Shown here: in pieces, positions 34,601 to 43,800 of the stretch | Layout: the number at the start of each line of letters is the position of its first letter | How positions within the stretch are numbered: the first letter of the stretch is position 1 | Source of the DNA: Marchantia polymorpha subsp. ruderalis | Taxonomy: Eukaryota > Streptophyta > Marchantiopsida > Marchantiales > Marchantiaceae | Assembly (NCBI GenBank): GCA_037833965.1 | Contig: AP031357.1 | Span: 16,388,001-16,452,000, forward strand | Direction: 5' to 3' | DNA: 64,000 bases | Notes under the pieces: model-generated | What the model saw: only the letters and a program-made list of their open reading frames with translations | The model's database searches: none | What the model was told of the DNA's origin: nothing | Made by a program: the position numbers and the translations under genes

Positions 34601-34691
34601 CTGAAAAGCTACCACTCTCTTCACTCTCAGATTCCCAATACTCGTCAGTTGGTCTATCTGAGTCAGTGGTGGATTCCCCTCCTCTCGTCAA
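31635..34691 (-). CDS. pol: A1 pol: reverse transcriptase, RNase H, integrase
   Basis: One open frame of about 1018 codons. The order is Ty3-type. Reverse transcriptase has FIDDFCVYG at about residue 293, in place of the usual YxDD. RNase H follows (ILYTDASNIAVGCTLSQ at about 440). Integrase has an HHCC-type zinc region (GGHFAGK...CKSCDVCQ, about 650-690) and the catalytic D, D, E at IDFVGP (about 720), VSDRGGEF (about 785) and NGLAERTN (about 817). The C-terminus ends in a GDWVMLFD...FGPFIVEK tail without an evident chromodomain. The frame differs from gag and is open slightly upstream of gag's end, so pol is presumably made by frameshifting, as in many retroelements. Confidence 0.92.
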   Translation of the reverse strand: MTRGGESTTDSDRPTDEYWESESEESGSFSEVDTDISTSDQETSSEYSSDDNVQVQVIAAMELLPRPGVKKDPDKVEMSEEEVCRRLSTLRFGPKVTKEEKAKFLDIFRKYIHVFAFSYKDLKHVTLETHRIELEEKARPIRQKQRRINPPTALVVKEEIDKLKEAGFIYEVENSEWVSPIVIVKKKNGKLRVCVDYKKLNAVTKKDYYPLPFIDEILEEVAGHEWYSFGDGYSGYNQIQIALEDQLKTTFTTPWGTFAFRVMPFGLCNAPATFQRFMNRVFEPFIGKFVRDFIDDFCVYGRKADHFDHLIKILQRLEEAKASLNPEKCIFGCEEGLLLGHIISKNGIAVDPEKVTRIMELPFPATLTKLRQFLGMVGYYRRFILSFSNKAHALTNYMKKGVEYELIFKDEAAKKAFEVLKKALVTAPILAKPDWGKPFILYTDASNIAVGCTLSQLDDEKHDHPIAYASRQMVQAEKNYSVTEREALAVIFSLKKFRHYLLGGRFTIVTDHKALKYIFNKPNAEGRIARWKLLLAEFDYTIEDRPGKKHANADLMSRAYDDGGDQSVDDTFPDEDLLVMDTVTTVPEEYKEIWDFISRGEFPQGMHQREKNALVKRCQPYMIMEKVLFHQGADGLLRRAVGRGEALQLMKEFHDGAVCGGHFAGKVTAFKILDAGYHWKGIFKDCVEYCKSCDVCQAFAKKSMKTPPMISVPVLGPFEKWGIDFVGPLNLTPRGNKFIVIATDYLTKWVEARPLKSTNEKEVGRFLYERIITRFGCPLELVSDRGGEFVGSMIQAMLEHFSIKARVTTSYKPNANGLAERTNYTLCMMLAKDADMDGSKHNWDKRLHAILWEYRTTWKTSTGYSPFRMVYGVESKLPIQFDLTTFTTIQQRLKKSNGAEAIKSRQQQLMELEEARALAMVRVERAQQLQKKYHDKRSGNQNLKPFKEGDWVMLFDAIRYKRARKKFLPKYFGPFIVEKVWGNFTYDIKELGGRHFDRVNHDKLKLFHRRSDSFTPRA

Positions 34692-34698
34692 AGGAACC

Positions 34699-36408
34699 TT
34701 AACTCGATGGTTCTTTAGGGCCTATCCTCAAATAGCCCTTGTGCCATCGGTCCGTAGTCCTTACCGCCCTCAACCAAGGACGTCCCAACAGCAAGTCGTA
34801 GCTAGCTTCCTTGAGAATTTGGAAGGAAAGCAAAGTTTGCACTCCCCTCACACTAACCACAACTTTGTCTACCACCCCCAGTGGTCTTACCTTCTGTTTG
34901 TTGGCCATACCAACAATTATGCTAGAAGGTCTAGAAGGTTGCATACCCAACTTCTGCATCAACCTCTCAGACATGGCATTCACAGCCGATCCACCATCAA
35001 CCAACACATCTGATACATCATGTCCATTGATCCTCACTTCGATCTTTGAAGCATGTGTACATACCTCCGAAGCAGCCGCATCCACCACCCCAACTCCCAC
35101 ATTGGTCATGTGAGCCTTCCCCTTAGATTTCCGCTTCTTGGTCCTTGTGGAGATAAGACCTCCTCTTAACTCCTTCCGAATGGCTGGATTCAAGGCAATC
35201 AGCTGACCAACTGTTATATTGGCCTTCTGATTTCCTACATCCTCCACCACGTCATACTTAGCTTGAGAAGATGAAATGGAAAAGTCATCCATGCCCAACT
35301 TCTTCCTTGGTACTCTTGGTTGACTCACTCCACTTGACCGTGTACTTCGACTTGGCGTGTCTTCCATGAAAATCGACTCGTCCGCAAATCGGGCACGCTT
35401 CTTCTCATGAGCAAGGATATCCACTTTCGATTTTGAGCTCTCCCCTTTCTCAAAAGTGCATTGATGAGGAAATACATCAATGGATGCTACTCCCTTATCC
35501 TTGGCTTGTTGCGTGGCCGGTGCATTGTTGTTGTGCCGAACTCCATCATGTTGTCGAGGGTTAGGACAATTCCTCTGGAAATGAGGACCTCCACAAGAAA
35601 AGCAAGAAACCGCAAAGTTTCCTGAAGGTGGATTTCCTCTTGGAGGATAATTTCCATACCCCCTAGAGCCTCCTCCTACGTTCTGATTCCTCTTCTCCCA
35701 CAACTGTACTACATTGATCTTGAGATCTGCTAGAGTCTCCGTGATAGATTTCAATTCATTTTGAAAATCCACACTAGGATTCGCTATCGTGGATGAAGTA
35801 GAAGGGTTTGAAACAATGGACCTTCCTACAACTGGTGGAGCTACTTCTCTAGCCACCAAGCTAGAATCATCATCTTCTAAGCTCTCCTCCATTCTAATAG
35901 CAATTCGAATGGCTTCAGCCTTAGAAGAGGGCTTCTCGTATCTCACCTTACTTCGAATCTCAGGTCTCAAACCTCCAACGAAGTTCTTCATGAGCATCGC
36001 CCTTATCCCCACCATTGTAGCATCCACTTCGTCTCCGCCCTTCCTCAACACCACGTGGAATCTAGATTCCAACTTCTCGGTTCTCTCCACATAGGTCCTC
36101 ACCTTCTCGTTCTCTCCTTGTTTCAAGAAGGTGACCTCACACATCAACTTTTCATAACTTTCACTGGGAAGAAAGTTTTCGATCAGGTTCTCCGTTAATG
36201 TCTCCCACGTGTCGTCCTCCGAATGCTCCCTCTTGTACTCCTTGTACCACTTGAGAGCAGAATCCTCCAAGAAATCCGGCAAAAGCATAGCCCACTCGTC
36301 CTTCTTCCTCTCATTGTTTCCTATGCAAGCCCTCTTGAAGTCCCTAACAAAAGCTTCTACATCCTCATTCTCCCTCCCATAAAATACCGGAAGCTTCCCC
36401 ATTTCCAA
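34699..36408 (-). CDS. gag: A1 gag with protease
   Basis: About 569 codons. Residues 1-150 form a plant gag (Retrotrans_gag-like) region, with KLPVFYGRENEDVEAFVRDF, ALKWYKEYKRE and LKQGENEKVRTYVERTEKLE. A CCHC knuckle, CFSCGGPHFQRNC, lies near 265. An aspartic protease-like site VLVDGGSAVNAMS lies near 467, where the usual D-T/S-G reads D-G-G. A late LLGRPWLRAVRTT matches the protease-domain end common in plant Ty3 elements. Protease is thus encoded at the 3' end of gag, as in B1. The ATG (36408) opens with MEMGKLPVFYG. Confidence 0.9.
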   Translation of the reverse strand: MEMGKLPVFYGRENEDVEAFVRDFKRACIGNNERKKDEWAMLLPDFLEDSALKWYKEYKREHSEDDTWETLTENLIENFLPSESYEKLMCEVTFLKQGENEKVRTYVERTEKLESRFHVVLRKGGDEVDATMVGIRAMLMKNFVGGLRPEIRSKVRYEKPSSKAEAIRIAIRMEESLEDDDSSLVAREVAPPVVGRSIVSNPSTSSTIANPSVDFQNELKSITETLADLKINVVQLWEKRNQNVGGGSRGYGNYPPRGNPPSGNFAVSCFSCGGPHFQRNCPNPRQHDGVRHNNNAPATQQAKDKGVASIDVFPHQCTFEKGESSKSKVDILAHEKKRARFADESIFMEDTPSRSTRSSGVSQPRVPRKKLGMDDFSISSSQAKYDVVEDVGNQKANITVGQLIALNPAIRKELRGGLISTRTKKRKSKGKAHMTNVGVGVVDAAASEVCTHASKIEVRINGHDVSDVLVDGGSAVNAMSERLMQKLGMQPSRPSSIIVGMANKQKVRPLGVVDKVVVSVRGVQTLLSFQILKEASYDLLLGRPWLRAVRTTDRWHKGYLRIGPKEPSS

Positions 36409-36622
36409 CTAATTTTTTTTATTTTTATTTTTATTGGAAATTTATATGGGGCTTCCTAATACAATATAAACAACACTAACTCCATCCTTGAGTAATTCAT
36501 CAAAGGAAACACAAAAGGAATTGGTTGTTCCAAGATAGCCAAAGCTCTCTCCTCTCCTAGGCATACGATGAGTCTTACCCTCATCATCATCTTCTCCATC
36601 ATTCGAATGATGATCTCCATCT

Positions 36623-37066
36623 TCAGTTGGAGCTTGAATCCGCTGAGGTCACTTTCTCTGTTTCAGCACTTAGCTTGCCGTCAAACCCTTCCACAAGTGA
36701 TTCCAGAAGTGCCTTCACTCCGCTGCATTCGTGTCCCGCTGGTAGCCCAATCACTCCGCAATTGTCACAGAAGGTGGCGCTTTGGGATTCATGTGGCGAT
36801 GATGGTCCCAAGTGAAGTTTCAAATCTCCCAAGTTCCTCTTGCTCCTCAATCTTCTATCTTTGTTCCGCAGGGAACAATTGACAACCTTATGGCACTCCT
36901 CTCCACAATAAAAACAAGTTTCACGTTTGACTCTTGGAGATTGACTCACTACTCTTTCTTCAAACTCCACCTTGAATTCTCTTGTATTGGAGTCTAAAGA
37001 CACTATAACATCCAAGCCTTGAGGTACTTTGGATAACCTAACCTTCCAACCTTCTTGTTCACTCAT
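36623..37066 (-). CDS. A1 small upstream ORF with zinc-knuckle motif
   Basis: An ORF of 147 codons lies between the primer site and gag of A1, on the same strand. It starts MSEQEGWKVRLSKVPQGLDV and holds a standard CX2CX4HX4C knuckle (CFYCGEECHKVVNC). A second Cys/His group follows (CDNCGVIGLPAGHEC, C-X2-C-X8-H-X-C). The C-terminus is acidic and serine-rich. Knuckles of the first type bind single-stranded nucleic acid in gag proteins, so an RNA-binding accessory role is possible. I do not recognise a family. It could also be a relic of a duplicated gag end. Confidence 0.55.
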   Translation of the reverse strand: MSEQEGWKVRLSKVPQGLDVIVSLDSNTREFKVEFEERVVSQSPRVKRETCFYCGEECHKVVNCSLRNKDRRLRSKRNLGDLKLHLGPSSPHESQSATFCDNCGVIGLPAGHECSGVKALLESLVEGFDGKLSAETEKVTSADSSSN

Positions 37067-37720
37067 TTTCCCATAAGGTAGAAACCACTCAAAAGACCTC
37101 TCCCAGAAACGCTATCTACTTGACGAAAACTGTGAATAAAGAAATCAAAAACTTTTGCTTTGTTATCTTGCTTTTGTACCCCCTCAACTTCAAATCAACA
37201 TAACTTCGTCTCTAGACGTGATCTCTCAGTGAAATTTTGACTCAAACGTAGCTTATCTTCCAATACACACTCGTACGAAGTTTCAAAGCCTAAATTGAAA
37301 TACAGAAAAAGTAATCAACTCTGTACAAACTTTCCAGAGAGCAGACTTTTGATACCCGTGAAAACCCACTCAACTTCTAACTCTCATATCTTTCTGTTAA
37401 CACATGATCTGGACCTGAAACAAAAACGTAAATTTTCTCTATCTTTCACTCTAAAATCAATAAAAACTTTGAAGAATACCTTCAAAAATACTTTTCGGTG
37501 TCTAAGATCACTTTTCTCTCAAAAAGACATGTTTACGTGAACAAAACATACAAAATCACTTCTAGGCTATCATATGAGACTATGGGATAAACAAAGGGAA
37601 TTTCGCTCTCAAGCACACTCTCCGCTCTTTCATTCCCCAATGTTAACACCAAGTGATCCCTCATGGATACTTTCTCTCGAGCTAGAAATCGAATCCTAAA
37701 CATTCCGCCTTCTAGATTGA
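37067..37720 (-). other. A1 leader between primer site and upstream ORF
   Basis: About 650 bases of AT-rich non-coding sequence, shared almost unchanged with A2 (about 59825-60475). Presumably it is the packaging and translation leader of the element RNA. No ORF of note is present. Confidence 0.5.
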
Positions 37721-37739
37721 GGTCCCGGCAACGGAACCA
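37721..37739 (-). other. A1 primer-binding site
   Basis: The minus strand reads TGGTTCCGTTGCCGGGACC, four bases inside the 5' LTR. It begins with the TGG expected opposite a tRNA CCA end and resembles the tRNA-Asp site of B in its middle. The exact tRNA is not certain. Confidence 0.55.
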
Positions 37740-37743
37740 AAAA

Positions 37744-38604
37744 TGCAACCTCCGGGCTGACTCTCACTCAGGTCTACCTCTGATGGCTTTGTGGTAGCGC
37801 ATCATGGTTCTAGAAGACTAGGATTCATACTCTCACTCATGTCACAAACACCTTCTCTCACAAACTCTCATGTATCACTCCAACTCACACACACAAACTC
37901 TCCTCACATCACCCTCTTCACATAAACGCAAACACACGTCGATACTCCAAGATACTCGAAAACTTCACTCCTTCATTATTGAAACAAGTCCTCACACATG
38001 ACTCTCCAAACTTGCTTGAGAGGTGCTACTCTACCTCTCTATTTATACTACTTGAGAAGTTACCATAGTAACATGTGGTAATTTCTCCTAACTTACTTTT
38101 ACCTAGGTAAGTTTGACTAACCTTCTCTACGTGGCAACATGCCATTGGCCTACCTAAACCTTCTAGAAGCTTCCGGAATCCAAGGTTGAGGTGGCGACAT
38201 GCCATTGGAAGCTTTTAAACTTCTACAAGCTTCCTAGCCACTAAGTCAACATTAGACTTAGTCTAGCCAATCATCTTTCATACATTTAGTCAAACCAATC
38301 AAATCCAAGCTTCTAGTCAAATATCTAATCCCTTGGAATCTAGAACTTTTGTATAAGACAAAATAGAAGTGCTCACTCCTTGTAAAAGACAAAATAGAAG
38401 TGCTCACTCCATTCTTCTAGAACTCCGCTAATTACTCCGCCAACTATAGACATTGTAGCTAAACTTAGTCATGACTAGATAAACTTAGTTATAACTAACT
38501 AGTTTAGTCATAACTAGCTAGTCTTAGCTATGCCTTGGCTAATCATCCTTATTCCCTTGACCACTTCTAAGACTTAGTACATATGTGCAACAACCGGTCT
38601 TACA
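37744..38604 (-). repeat. A1 LTR (5' LTR)
   Basis: 861 bp, the same length as the other A1 LTR and reading as identical to it, which indicates very recent insertion. TATAAATA is at 38040-38047 (minus). Confidence 0.92.
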
Positions 38605-39652
38605 GGCCGACTGCCGCGCACTAACTCCCTACCCTGCCAATCTTCCGCTCGACTGCGCAGTTCCAACCGCTGCAACGCCGCGGACACCTCCCCTTCGAGG
38701 GCGGACATGGTATCCTGTGCCTTCGACAGAAAGGCATCGAGCTTCTTTGCTACCTTCCGCCGACTCCTACTGTCGCCTGACAACAACCCGGCTGCGCGCA
38801 ATTCAAACTCACGCAGTGTGAGTTTCTCCTGCGCCTTCACTTCCCAGTGGGCGTAGCCCTTGAGACAGTGGGCGACTCGCCTCGCCGTCTCCACCTTCGT
38901 GCGATACGCCTCCTTCCTGCGATCCTCTTCAATTATCACTAATTGCGATTCGGCTTCAGCACGTTGCGCTCTCAATTCGCCACACTCTGACTGTAACCTG
39001 CGGATTAACTCTTCATCCGCCTGCCGTGCGAGCTGACATTGTTCCAACAACCGCGTCTGTCGCACGAGCTCCTCTGACAAAATCCGATTCTGGGCCTGCT
39101 CAGAAATGAGTGCTTCCTTGACCTTCACCTGCTCCTTGGTGAGCTCGTCCAGTTTCTCATCCTTCATCTTCTCGGAGTGCTTGTAGAATTTCTGATTAAG
39201 CTTGTACTGACCCCACAAGCACGCATGCTTCTCCTTCAATTCCTTCAACTCCTGGTCCACTCTAGCTAATAGCTTGCTGGTGTGGACTTTAGTGCGAGTC
39301 CGCCTGCGCACTAACTCGATGTAAGATCCCGGCTGGAGTGGGTCGGCGTATTTATCGACCTTGCGATCCAAGTACCGCAGCAACGGAATCACCTGCTCAG
39401 AGAGCGCCGCCGCCGGCGCTCCAACAATGTCCTCCTCCTCCTCCTCGGTGTCTTCTGCTCCTGACATTTCTTCCGTGGAGCCTCCGTCGTCATCATCCGA
39501 GTGGAGAATTTCAGTCGCCATTGATTGCGTCGGCGACTGCCCCGAGTGAGGCTGCACGTCATCGACGTGTGCTGCCTGCGAAGGCACGGCTGCAGCCTCG
39601 CTGCTCGTCGCCAAAATGTCTAAGGCGGAAGGCGAATGTACCCGTGCGGCAT
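38605..39652 (-). pseudogene. B2 LTR, middle section with LTR-gene coiled coil
   Basis: This section of B2 between the A1 and B1 insertions codes on the minus strand for the coiled-coil part of the LTR protein. Landmarks are SPSALDILATSSEAAAVPSQ, EQVIPLLRYLDRKVDKYADP, VRRRTRTKVHTSKLLARVDQ and HCLKGYAHWEVKAQEKLTL. It is almost identical to B1. The N-terminal part continues beyond B1 at 56288. Confidence 0.8.
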
Positions 39653-39967
39653 TGTGGTACCCCACTTTTGGCAATTTTGAGGAAATTAAAACATTTTTGG
39701 AAAACTGTACCCCGGCAGCATTGTAAATAGCCTTCGGTACATCAAAACAGAGTGAATCCGGAAGATCGCGGGGATTCTCGAGGGATCTTGTAGAATCTGG
39801 GATTTGGGGTGCAGTAGTAAGGTCAGGCATCACCCTCCCTGCGAGCTCCGCAGTTAGGATCTCTACGGCGCAAGGCGCAAAACCCGCCTTCGGAGGTTGC
39901 GTCCGCGGCTGTAGGGAAACCCTCGTAATTAGGTAACCCTCGGGCGCCTTGACCAAGTTTGGATCCC

Positions 39968-40050
39968 GTTGGAAAGAGCTCGACGCGCTGATTCCAACGA
40001 GCCCAAGAACGCTTGGAACGGACGAGGACTTAGGGAGTTATCGCTACTGG
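39968..40050 (+). promoter_or_regulatory. Conserved upstream block of B/F/D LTRs
   Basis: The block 'ggaaagagctcg' ... 'aacgagcccaagaacgcttgg' ... 'gagttat' recurs in F1 (about 3015-3100), F2 (about 6990-7070), D (about 19150-19240) and, inverted, near 59090-59150 and 62530-62620. It holds a CCAAG-AACG-CTTGG inverted repeat. The surrounding sequence is far less conserved, so the block may be a regulatory or RNA-structure element. Confidence 0.5.
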
Positions 40051-40896
40051 AAGAAACGGAGGCGGTCGCCTGCGGCGGAAGGATTTCGCCACCGGCGCGA
40101 ATTCCGCCTGCGCGGAAGGGGGATTCAAGTTTTGTCCTATGCGCGGACGAAGGCGTTCGCCTGTGCACAGGCGAAGTAGGGTTAGGGAAGGCGCGAAGTC
40201 CGCCTACGCACAGGCGTTCGCCTGTGCACAGGCACTTCGGCGTCGGCGGGAGATCCGCCTTGGGCCCTAGAAATGCGCCTTGTGAGGTAGAAAGTGTACG
40301 ACGCCTTCCGCGCCAGCGCAGCGCAGCGTACGTCGGAAGACCGCCAGAGTAATCCAATCGGTACGGACCATGCGGACGGCACGGGTGGATGCGCTCTTGG
40401 ACGGACGGAGTTGCGGCGGCGGAAGCGCCGACGGAGAGACAAGGAACGGACAGACTGGACGGAGACGGCTGACCACGGTCAACGCCTTCCGCGCCAGCGC
40501 AGCGCCGCGGACGGAATTCGCCTGCGCACAGGCGAACGCCTGTGCACAGGAGGATGTTCAGGTTCCGCGCCGGCGGAGAACCCGCCGAGGCCCCTGCCTG
40601 CGCACAGGCAGGAGTTGAATTTTTGTCCGACATGCGGACGCACGCGTCAAGGCAGAAGGAGATTGGCCGAGGGGCGGTACGAACAAGTGTACCGCGCAAG
40701 GCGGAAAACTCGCCTTCGGCGCTACGCCCCCATGTCCGGAGGGTGACCCGCTCGCGGAGTTCAAATCCGCCAATTCGAGCGTGAGAGTTTAATCGACGAC
40801 GGCGGAGCGTGAAGCCGCGCGTGAGAGCGAAGACCGTTCCAGCGTACAGCCGGCGCGGCCATCAAGTGAGACGTTCTTCACGACCAAGAGACGACC

Positions 40897-43800
40897 ATGA
40901 CCTTCGACCGGGCGGCGGAGAGCGTCCCATTCTTGAATTCGCGATTCCAATCTCTTGTGCGCGCTGCGCGCATCCATCTGCTGGCTGCGGACCATTCTCG
41001 TCGTCGTCGCACAGGAGATTTCTTGTTGATTGAGGGAGAAGTGAGTGCGCGTGATTTGGAATTGAGAGCGATTAGAGTTTGCCGAGAGAGAAAGAAACGC
41101 GGACAGTGCGGAAGTAGAATGAGCGGGCGAGCGAACCCCAGGAACGCAATGACGAGACCGAGCAGATTGCGGATGGTGCCACTTCGCCTGCCGCAGAACG
41201 GGCTGCGCGCTTTCGAAGAGCGCTTAATAGCAAGAAAGCTCGATTTCTTGCTATGGGGATGGAATTACATCTGCGCGAATATGGTGCGCGAGTGGCTAGA
41301 GCCACAGGGACCACCCTCGCGCGGATTGCGTCCGCATGTTGACCGGTGGACAGTCCAAGATTGGGCGCAGGCGTTGGGAAGATGTGCTGGCATGCCAGGG
41401 CATCTCCTTTTCGACAGCGAGAGCATCAAGGTGACCAAGCAAGAAGAAGCGCAATTTGTGGAGCTGTTCAAGACCGGGAGGTCTACCAAGAATGGGTACA
41501 GGACCCGTGATTACAAAGATCGATTTCGCCGGACTTTGTCCGCGGCGCTGATGCAATTACTGCAGCCGCACCGCGCCTGCTACATCACATTGTGGCAGGT
41601 CTCTTTTGTGGAGTGCGTCATCGAGGGAACTCCAATTCACTGGGCGAGCATCCTGCACAGAGTGATGCGACAGCACGCGTTTGAGGAGAAGGGGGGAACG
41701 CTAAACCATCTTTCTCCTTTCCTCATCAATTTTTATCGACAGCGGAATTGTTTGACAGCGGCGGAGCGTGAACATTTTCCGCCATTGTCCATCGACCATC
41801 CCGGGAAGTATGTGCGGGAGAACGAGGTCGACACTGATGCGGAGGAGTCACCGACTTCTACCCCATCAAGACGGAGAGACGAAGGGAGACACACCCCTGC
41901 AGCGCGAGTGCCGCGGAAGCGGCGATGGAGGGAAGAGGCCGAAGAGGAGCAGCATCAAGAACTCTCTGTTCCCATTCGACCGCGGCCGCTGTGCGAGCCA
42001 TACAGCCGGCCGAAGCAGAAGGCACGCAGACTGGTGTTGCCAGCTGACAGTGCAGACACGGCGACGATTGCGACGGAGATAGGAAGTGCGTCGCCAGAGA
42101 GGCGAGAAGAAGCGCGGACGACCGCAGGAGCGACGGGCCACGCTGCAACCTCGTCGGGAGAGAGGCCGCCTACGGGCCAAGGGCCTCCGGAGTTACCACG
42201 TGCGATGCGGACAGATGTTCCGTTTGCGCACAGGCAAACCTCCGCGGACGGACGAGCCTCCGCGGACCGGCGAACACAAGTGGACGTGGATCTACGCTTA
42301 CGCGTGGGAAGGAGCAGTCCGCCTGTGCACAGGCGCTCGCCTGTGCACAGGTCGCCTGTGCACAGGTCACCTGTGCACAGAACACCTCCACACGTGCCGC
42401 CTGTGCACAGGCAAGAATCACCCCCGTTCCAACGTAGGAAGGGGAAGGAGCCGGCGGAAGAACCGCCTACGAGACACCGGCCCTCGGGGCCAGACCCTCC
42501 GGCGCACCACGCGCCGCAATTCGCGCCTTCGGCGCCAGGGCCTTCGAGCCGAGGAGATACGAGCAGAGAGCGTGCGGAGGCCGCACCATCGGCGGGAAGT
42601 ACGCCGATAGATGCGCCTTCGGCGGTAGGGCCTATAGGCCAAGGAGCATCGGGCGTGCGGCCCCCGGCCATGTCGCCTTCGGCGATAGATGTCCGCGGCG
42701 CTACGCCTGCGGCGGACAAGGCGCCGGCACATGCGCCTGCGCACGGGCCGGGCACAGCCCCCACGGACCGATCAAGGGAGCAGCAGACGGAGGAGCGGAG
42801 TGACTGTCCGCGGGACGACATCTCGATGCGCGATGCGCAATCCAACCCCGCGCAGCCACCCTCCGCTCGATCGCCTTCGGCGACGGACGACGGCGACAGA
42901 GAGAATGCGGTGGGCAATCAACCAGCGAGCGACGGGGATGCCGCTCGGATACATTCGCCTTCCGCCTTAGACATTTTGGCGACGAGCAGCGAGGCTGCAG
43001 CCGTGCCTTCGCAGGCAGCACACGTCGAGGACGTGCAGCCCCACTCGGGGCAGTCGCCGACGCAATCAATGGCGACTGAAATTCTCCACTCGGATGATGA
43101 GGACGGAGGCTCCACGGAAGAAATGTCAGGAGCAGAAGACACCGAGGAGGAGGAGGAGGAAATTGTTGGAGCGCCGGCGGCGGCGCTCTCTGAGCAGGTG
43201 ATTCCGTTGCTGCGGTACTTGGATCGCAAGGTCGATAAATACGCCGACCCACTCCAGCCGGGATCTTACATCGAGTTAGTGCGCAGGCGGACTCGCACTA
43301 AAGTCCACACCAGCAAGCTATTAGCTAGAGTGGACCAGGAGTTGAGGGACTTGAAGGAGAAGCATGAGTGCTTGTGGGGACAGTACAAGCTTAATCAGAA
43401 ATTCTACAAGCACTCCGAGAAGATGAAGGATGAGAAACTGGGCGAGCTCACCAAGGAGCAGGTGAAGGTCAAGGAAGCACTCAACTCTGAGCAGGCCGAG
43501 AATCGGATTTTGTCAGAGGAGCTCGTGCGACAGACGCGGTTGTTGGAACAATGTCAGCTCGCACGGCAGGCGGATGAAGAATTAATCCGCAGTTTACAGT
43601 CAGAGTGTGGCGAATTGAGGGCGCAACGTGCTGAAGCCGAATCGCAATTAGTGACCATTGAAGAGGATCGCAGGAAGGAGGCGGATCGCACGAAGGTGGA
43701 GACGGCGAGGCGAGTCGCCCACTGTCTCAAGGGCTACGCCCACTGGGAAGTGAAGGCGCAGGAGAAACTCACACTGCGTGAGTTTGAATTGCGCGCAGCC

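Larger units (their letters stand above)
30751..38604 (-). mobile_element. A1, whole-looking Ty3-type element
   Basis: A 7854-bp minus-strand element with 861-bp LTRs at each end (30751-31611, 37744-38604) that read as identical, a primer site, a small zinc-knuckle ORF, gag with protease, pol and a purine tract. It is flanked by the 4-bp duplication GGCC (30747-30750, 38605-38608). The empty site can be read from B1 (about 43984), where the same LTR sequence is uninterrupted. Gag and pol are each one open frame. It looks whole and very recent. No chromodomain is visible at the pol C-terminus. The lineage within Ty3 is uncertain. Confidence 0.92.

Noticed and set aside
31635-34691. Chromodomain at the end of A1 pol
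   Set aside because: The tail after the integrase core ends shortly after the GPFIVEK region, and I cannot see a chromodomain-like segment.
38585-41033. Many short open frames in the B leader (for example 39929-40699 minus, 40294-40746 plus)
   Set aside because: They overlap on both strands in GC-rich palindromic sequence and repeat exactly in the other LTR. No conservation in F copies supports coding.
42318-42416. Repeated CCTGTGCACAGG words as a CRISPR-like array
   Set aside because: Spacing is irregular, the repeats are coding, and the surroundings are a eukaryotic retrotransposon LTR.
41955-42917. Long antisense open frames opposite the B1 LTR gene (320 codons here, repeated at 53180-54142 and 56313-57263)
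   Set aside because: They mirror the sense frame in a GC-rich, palindrome-filled region where stops are rare on both strands. They have no counterpart in C and no recognisable domain.
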